NCBI GenBank assembly: GCA_904066235.2
Contig: CAJFCV020000003.1
Location: 11,966,001 to 12,030,000 of the forward strand
DNA length: 64,000 bases
Source: Bursaphelenchus xylophilus
Taxonomy: Eukaryota; Nematoda; Chromadorea; Rhabditida; Aphelenchoididae
Direction of reading: 5' to 3'
The notes beneath the pieces are model-generated. The model was not told the DNA's origin. It saw only the letters and a program-made list of their open reading frames with translations, and ran no database searches. Positions 59,301-64,000 of this stretch are shown in pieces. Both the position numbers and the translations under genes were made by a program. Numbering within the stretch: position 1 is the stretch's first letter; each line of letters opens with the position of its first letter.

Positions 59301-62300
59301 TGGTAAGCCAATTTCGAATCAATTTTGTACATTTTTTCGCATTTTTCCTATGTTTTCCCTCACCCCCCGCATCGCTAACCCCCCTCCTTTGCACCTCTCA
59401 TTGGCCTGATTTCGATTGTCTGGAGATATTTTTGGTTTCGAATTTGGGATTGTGTAGGAGAAAGGTTACTGGTTTTGTGCGGGACAAGAGCTTCCCAAGG
59501 CGTGTTGGTTTGGATTTCCTGCCTCTTCATAACTTTTTGCCGTTTTATTCACCCATTTTACGGAGTTTTGAATAATTTTTGGGAGTTTCGGAAAGAATAC
59601 GCGGGTTTTTTGGCTCTGTTTGGAGGTTCGAAATTGTGTGCCGATCACGCTAGCCACCACCCGGAAATAACCACCGTCATGATCCGAAAATATCTCACTG
59701 AAATCGAAAATTTCAGGCCAATGAGTCGGCGGCGTCCCGACGCCTGGTCGACGCCCTGTTCGCGACCCCCGAAGACAAGGCGGCCCTGCTGGCCGCCGTG
59801 AATCGCGCCCGCTCGGGCGTGAGCACCGCCCTGGAAGAGGCGGACAAGTTCCGGCTGCCGATGCGCTTCGAGCTGCTGGCCCGCAGCCTGATCTGCGACG
59901 GGGGCTTCACTTTTGCGGACATTGTGCAAAAGGAATCGGACGCGCTGTTGACGATTATCGCACAGCAAGCCGCACTCGCCGCACAGAACGACGAGCGCTG
60001 GCGCAGCGCCATCGAAGATATGTGCGCTCTGGCGGAAGTAGGGGATTAGAAATGAATTTTTTACTTATTTGGTTTTTAAATATTTACTTTTTTTGGTTTT
60101 AAAATACAGTATCCGGCAGGATCATGTGGCAAAAACACATCCGAATGCATCTATGACGCTGTAAAATGCATCCATTTGCATCCTTTTTTCTGATCGAAAA
60201 TAGCTTTTTTTTCATTTGAAGTGACGGGGTTTGGGCCTTTTTGAGAGAGAAATGGAAGCATTTTTTGGCATCCATTTCTCCCTTAAAAAGACCAAACTTT
60301 CGTCTCTTCAAAGGAAAAGCTATTTTCGATCAGAAAAATGATGCAAATGGATGCATTTTGCCCCGTCATAGATGCATTTGAATGTGTTTTTGTCACATGA
60401 TCCTGCCCGAAATGATACCCCCCTTTTCAATCTACTACAATGTAAATTCCAGGAGGACCACATGCAAACCCTCCCATCCGAGCCGCTCTTCGAGCTGACC
60501 AAGTCCGAAATGGCCAAACTGCAGAAGAAAATCTGTGGCGGCGGAGATTTCAACGCCACCCCGAAGGCACCCCATCAAAATGTGGAATGCCAGACCGACT
60601 TCCCATCGCTCAGCCGCATGAAACAGGACCAGGCACCCAATCAGATCCCACTTTTCATACCCAGAACTCAACTCGCCAGTCTGCCGACCAACGCCTTCCA
60701 GGCGTCCCTGGTCCACTCCATCAACCCCATCGATCCATATCAACTCCAGCTCAACGCCATGTCCAACCCGTCGCCCACGCAGGTCTCGCCCCGCCGGACG
60801 TTGACGCCCAGAACCAAGAAAACCCACAAGCGCCAGAACAGCGCCGACAACAGTAGCCTCAGTTTGTCGGCCGACAAAAATCGACCACTCACACCGGAGA
60901 AGAAGGAGAACCGCAAGCGCAAGGAGCGCCCATCCAGCGTCCAAAACGACATGAAGGAGAACATTGAGACCCCCAACTACGCCAACCTCACCCCACTGGA
61001 GGCGGTGGAAATGCTGAATCAGCCCATCGCCAGCATCCTCAACCAGCCGGGCCCCGTCGACAATGTGGAGGTGATCCAGAGCCTCGTCAAGCAAGCCTAC
61101 GGCGCCCCTGAAGGCACATTTGATACCTCCACCAACGAAGGCCTCTCACGATACGCCGCGCAGACTATGGAAGCCCTAGCGAAGACCGGAAACATGTTCG
61201 CGGCGTGTGTTTTATATCAACAGGAGAGTGTGAAGATGGCCGGGGAAATGAAGAATTTCACGGATTTTGGAAAAGCCCTCGAAGTTTTGACCAAGTTTTG
61301 TGTGGAAAACAAACTGGCACATATCCAGCAACCATGTAAGTGTTATTTTTGGAAATTTAAAAATATTTTTTTGAGGAGTTTTTTGAAATTTTGAAAAAAA
61401 AAATTTTTTTTGGAAAAATTTTTTATTTTTTTATATTTTTTTTTGTTTTTAGTCAACCTGGCCGACGCTCCACCAGCCCCAACTCAGGAAATCACCTCCA
61501 TCTATCAGCTAGCCCAAGACCCGGAAGGCGAACGGAAGTTCCGCGCCAGCGTCGACGCCCGCTTGTTATCCATGTTCTACCCGTTCAAGAATGGCCCCAG
61601 CTCGCTGCAGATGGTCCGAGATGTTGTGAATTTCTCGCAAAAGCTTCAAAACAGAATCAACGAACTTCAGAAGGACCTGGAGGCGGTGAAGAATGAGAAA
61701 AAGGCTCTAAATAAGGAAAAGAACAACCTTCAAAAGGCCGAAAAGACGATGCAAGAGAGAACCGAAAGCCTGAAACAGGACAATAATAACTTGAAACAAC
61801 AAGTGAAGAATCTGGAGAAGAAGGTTTCAAATCTGTAAGTTGATTTTTGATTTTGTTTTTGTTTTCGAAATTTAGGCGAGAATTTGATGGACTGTCGGAA
61901 GGCTGATTTTCTTTTTTTTCAGCCAGTCCGACCGCGATGACGAACTCCAAAAGGTCCGCCAACAACTGGATCACGCCCGTCAAGAGATCCAAGACAAGGA
62001 AACGCAGCATTCGCGAGACATTCAGAGCCTGAATGACGTCAAGAGGAACTATTCCAAGGAGCTCACCGAACGCCAAGCTCAAATCCAACGTCTCAAGGAT
62101 CAGCTGGAAGAGAAGTCGAACCTCCTGAAGAAGGCCGAGACCGACAAAAAGGCCCAACGCGACGCCCACTCCAAGCTACAGGAACGCGCGCGTCAGGCCG
62201 AGATTCAGAACATTGAACTGAAGACGGAGCATGCGCTGAGCAAGCTGGAAAGAGCCCGTGCCGACTCGGAGGCACGCGCCAAGGAATGCGAGGTCCGCCT

Positions 62301-63333
62301 GGGCCACAACGACCTGAACGAGGAGGAACGCTCGGCCATCACCAAGGACATGGAGACCTGGAAGAAGACCAAGGCCGAATGTATGAAACTCATCGACGAA
62401 TTGAACAAAGAAACTGCCAAACACATTGAAATGGTCAAGGAGGGAAAACAGCCCAGTCAACTGCCCAAAATGAACATCCCCAAGCCCCCGCCCTACCCGG
62501 TCACCTCGCCCCTACCACCGATTCGACTGGTCCGCGAACCCGTCCATCCAACCCCAATGACCTCGGCTCCAATCCCGAACAAGTTCAGCCAACCGGCGCC
62601 GAACAGCCAGCAGATCTCCCCACCGGTCCAACTCCCCCATCACAATGTCCCCCATGTCCAACCGTCCGCATTCCGCAGCATGGCCGCCATGAGTGGCCCT
62701 CATCCACCTCCATTCGGACCGAATGGCCCTGTCCCCGCTCCTGTTGGCGCCCCACCCTTTGGAAACGGCTCAATTCACAATCAACACATGGCTCCATACA
62801 TGAACCAACAACGCGCCCCCAATATGATGTTCCAACCCAACAGCATGCAAGCACCCATCGGCTCGAGGCATCAGCAGATCCAAGAACCTCTGATCAATAA
62901 GTTTGAGCAGTTTGAACATTTCCCGGACACGAATCGAACTCCTTTCAACCCAACTAGATCTTGCACTCCAGCTGAATTGGAACAGTTTGAAAAGATGAGA
63001 AATGTGAGATCGCTATGGGAAAAGGACCTGCCCAGCTCGTCAGCCAGTGTTGGAGGCCCTATCAGCACGGGTAAGATATTTTTGAATAGTTTTTTTTTTG
63101 AAATTTAGATCCGAAGTTTATCACGGACAGCAATGAAAAATCTATTTCCAGCCCCTGTGAACGACCCCGTCGCCTCGGTGGCCCAGTCCGTCGCCCAATC
63201 TGCCAAATTCTTCCCACCATCCAACTTTGACTTCCCGAAGCCGGCCGCAACGAACACCACGGAGCCCGGCGTCGCCGACATCCTCCGCAACACCTGGGGA
63301 GACTCGATTTGGTCCTTCAACAACCACAACTAA
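53388..63333 (+). CDS. Large MATH-domain, coiled-coil, proline-rich protein
   Basis: I do not recognise an established name. Twelve exons are well supported: 53984-54014, 55557-56401, 56673-57063, 57494-57713, 57829-58271, 58794-59143, 59228-59302, 59717-60037, 60453-61335, 61453-61834, 61923-63070 and 63152-63333. All phases match. A start exon at 53388-53411 (MDSKIRKK) is tentative; with it the protein has 1764 residues. Order: acidic Ser-rich region (SVYGDDDEEEEDEEE), a MATH domain at about 440-580 very like that of USP7 (PWRIMIMPRQ, LGFFLQCCPD, KENDWGYSCFMTW), a helical stretch, a CFCD-x7-CVC cluster near 740, a charged basic region, a long coiled coil near 1245-1460 and a Pro/Gln-rich tail ending SIWSFNNHN. 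There is no ubiquitin-protease domain. MATH domains bind short peptides; an adaptor or scaffold role is inferred. Confidence 0.85.
53525..53687. mobile_element. Family D element
   Basis: CAGTGAAACCTCAGTAAAAT at left and ATACAGAGGCTTTACTGTA at right. It sits in the first intron of the MATH gene model. Confidence 0.65.
54680..54930. promoter_or_regulatory. GC-rich block within intron of the MATH gene
   Basis: GCGCTCTCCTCG, GCGCGCTCTCTCCGCTCG and CCGGACCCGGCG stand out in an AT-rich 1.5 kb intron. An internal promoter is possible, but the next exon has no early in-frame ATG. Confidence 0.3.
58337..58727. repeat. Foldback hairpin in an intron of the MATH gene
   Basis: Arms of roughly 155-170 bp pair GGGCAGTTCGAATTTAT with ATAAATTCGAACTGCCC at the ends and GCCAAAGAGCTGGATTGG with CCAATCCAGCTCTTTGGC inside. 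The latter motif recurs as CCAAAGAGCTGGAATGG in the hairpin at 609-1169. Confidence 0.85.
60108..60415. repeat. Foldback hairpin in an intron of the MATH gene
   Basis: Outer ends pair GGCAGGATCATGTG with CACATGATCCTGCC. The inner part pairs GATCGAAAATAGCTTTT with AAAAGCTATTTTCGATC. The centre is near 60262. It carries several ATGCAT/TGCATCC words. Confidence 0.85.
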
Positions 63334-64000
63334 ACGTCGCCGACTTTTTTTCCTCTCTCCATCTTTTGAGATGCTCGATTTGTTTCTTTCGAAGGTTTGA
63401 AATGTTTTCCCAATGTCTATTATGTTTGTTATTAATGTAAACACGATTTTAATTAGATTAAAAGGTAATTAGTCATTTCATCCGATGAATTGGTCTTTTT
63501 CCCAAATATCTGTCATGGTCAATATCGATTTTTGTCTGAAATACGAGTTTTTTGAGGAGAATTGGGACTTTGAAGGGATGGAGAGCAAGTGTAATGTCTT
63601 GTTAGAGATTATCTTGCTTTTTCCAAGCCTTTAAGATTCTTTTTTATCCCTAAAAATTACTCGTATAAGCCTGCGAAGGCGTCCGCCGAATCCAGTCAAA
63701 CCGCCGATTTCAAGAACCTCCCAATCGCATTGTATTGTACGTCGTACTCTACTGTCTGCCTGCTTCACATCCCCCAAGCTTCCATAACTTATTGCAAGCT
63801 TCCTTTTTCTTTGCACCGCCGCGCAAATGGACCATAATTTTGAGGATTTTCGAGTCCGAACACCTCAAAATCTCTGTCCCCCAAATTTTCCACCCGGATT
63901 TTTGGGGCGTTTAGTCGCCGAAACGCCCCCCGAACAAAAGCCCGTCGCCAAATTCTAACCGTCTGTTGAGAGTCTGAATATTCAAATTCTGTTGTCCAGA
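63334..64000. other. 3' UTR and downstream DNA of the MATH gene; no further gene seen
   Basis: A weak ATTAAA near 63457 could be the polyadenylation signal. A 61-codon minus-strand frame at 63631-63816 has no supporting splice signals or motif. Confidence 0.4.

Noticed and set aside
60435..61094. 219-codon open frame on the minus strand
   Set aside because: Antisense to another MATH-gene exon; no motif or splice signals.
55557..63333. USP7 deubiquitinase
   Set aside because: The MATH domain fits, but no Cys-box or His-box of a USP domain follows.

Overview
The window looks like nuclear DNA from a nematode, probably a rhabditid. Genes are cut by many introns with GT donors and TTTTCAG-type acceptors. 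Acceptor-like sites sit just upstream of some start codons, as expected for spliced-leader trans-splicing. The recognisable proteins fit a worm: a LON-1-like CAP protein, an astacin (NAS) protease with three ShKT domains, and a possible ciliary FBF1-like coiled-coil protein. I cannot name the species.

Layout. At 1.4-2.1 kb (minus) is a SAYSvFN-domain membrane protein, with a tentative small gene leaving in the opposite direction. From about 4.5 to 16 kb is mostly repeats, with one tentative two-exon ORF near 8 kb, a ~175 bp satellite at 12 kb and an orphan GC-rich TATA-like promoter at 11.4 kb. The lon-1-like gene is at 16.7-20.2 kb (plus). Tail-to-tail with it is an unrecognised compact five-exon gene on the minus strand (20.9-21.6 kb), preceded at operon-like distance by another minus-strand terminal exon. 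A seven-transmembrane receptor-like gene (minus) spans 23.1 to at least 25.8 kb, and probably to 31.9 kb. Next come three large foldback structures; two of them carry tRNA-like sequences. The astacin/ShKT gene runs 38.6-46.1 kb (plus). At 47.3-50.7 kb (minus) is the coiled-coil gene. A 30 bp minisatellite and GC-rich promoter-like blocks separate it from a very large divergent gene at about 53.4-63.3 kb (plus), which encodes a USP7-like MATH domain followed by coiled coil and a proline-rich tail.

Repeats. From 6 to 52 kb the DNA is dominated by short non-autonomous elements. I distinguish four families. First, a TA-flanked MITE with termini TCAGTCTGTCGGGAAAA, in subtypes A, B and C, roughly fifty whole or partial copies. 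Second, a ~450 bp palindromic element ending GGGAAGTACTCCAAGTGCGA (family P). Third, elements built of GCACNGTGC palindromes (family G). Fourth, a ~150 bp element with TACAGT/CCTC ends (family D). Three solo LTRs of one retrotransposon are also present. Elements nest in each other, swap ends and amplify their ends in tandem. No transposase gene was found, so all appear to be mobilised in trans. There are no rRNA genes, convincing tRNA genes or CRISPR arrays.
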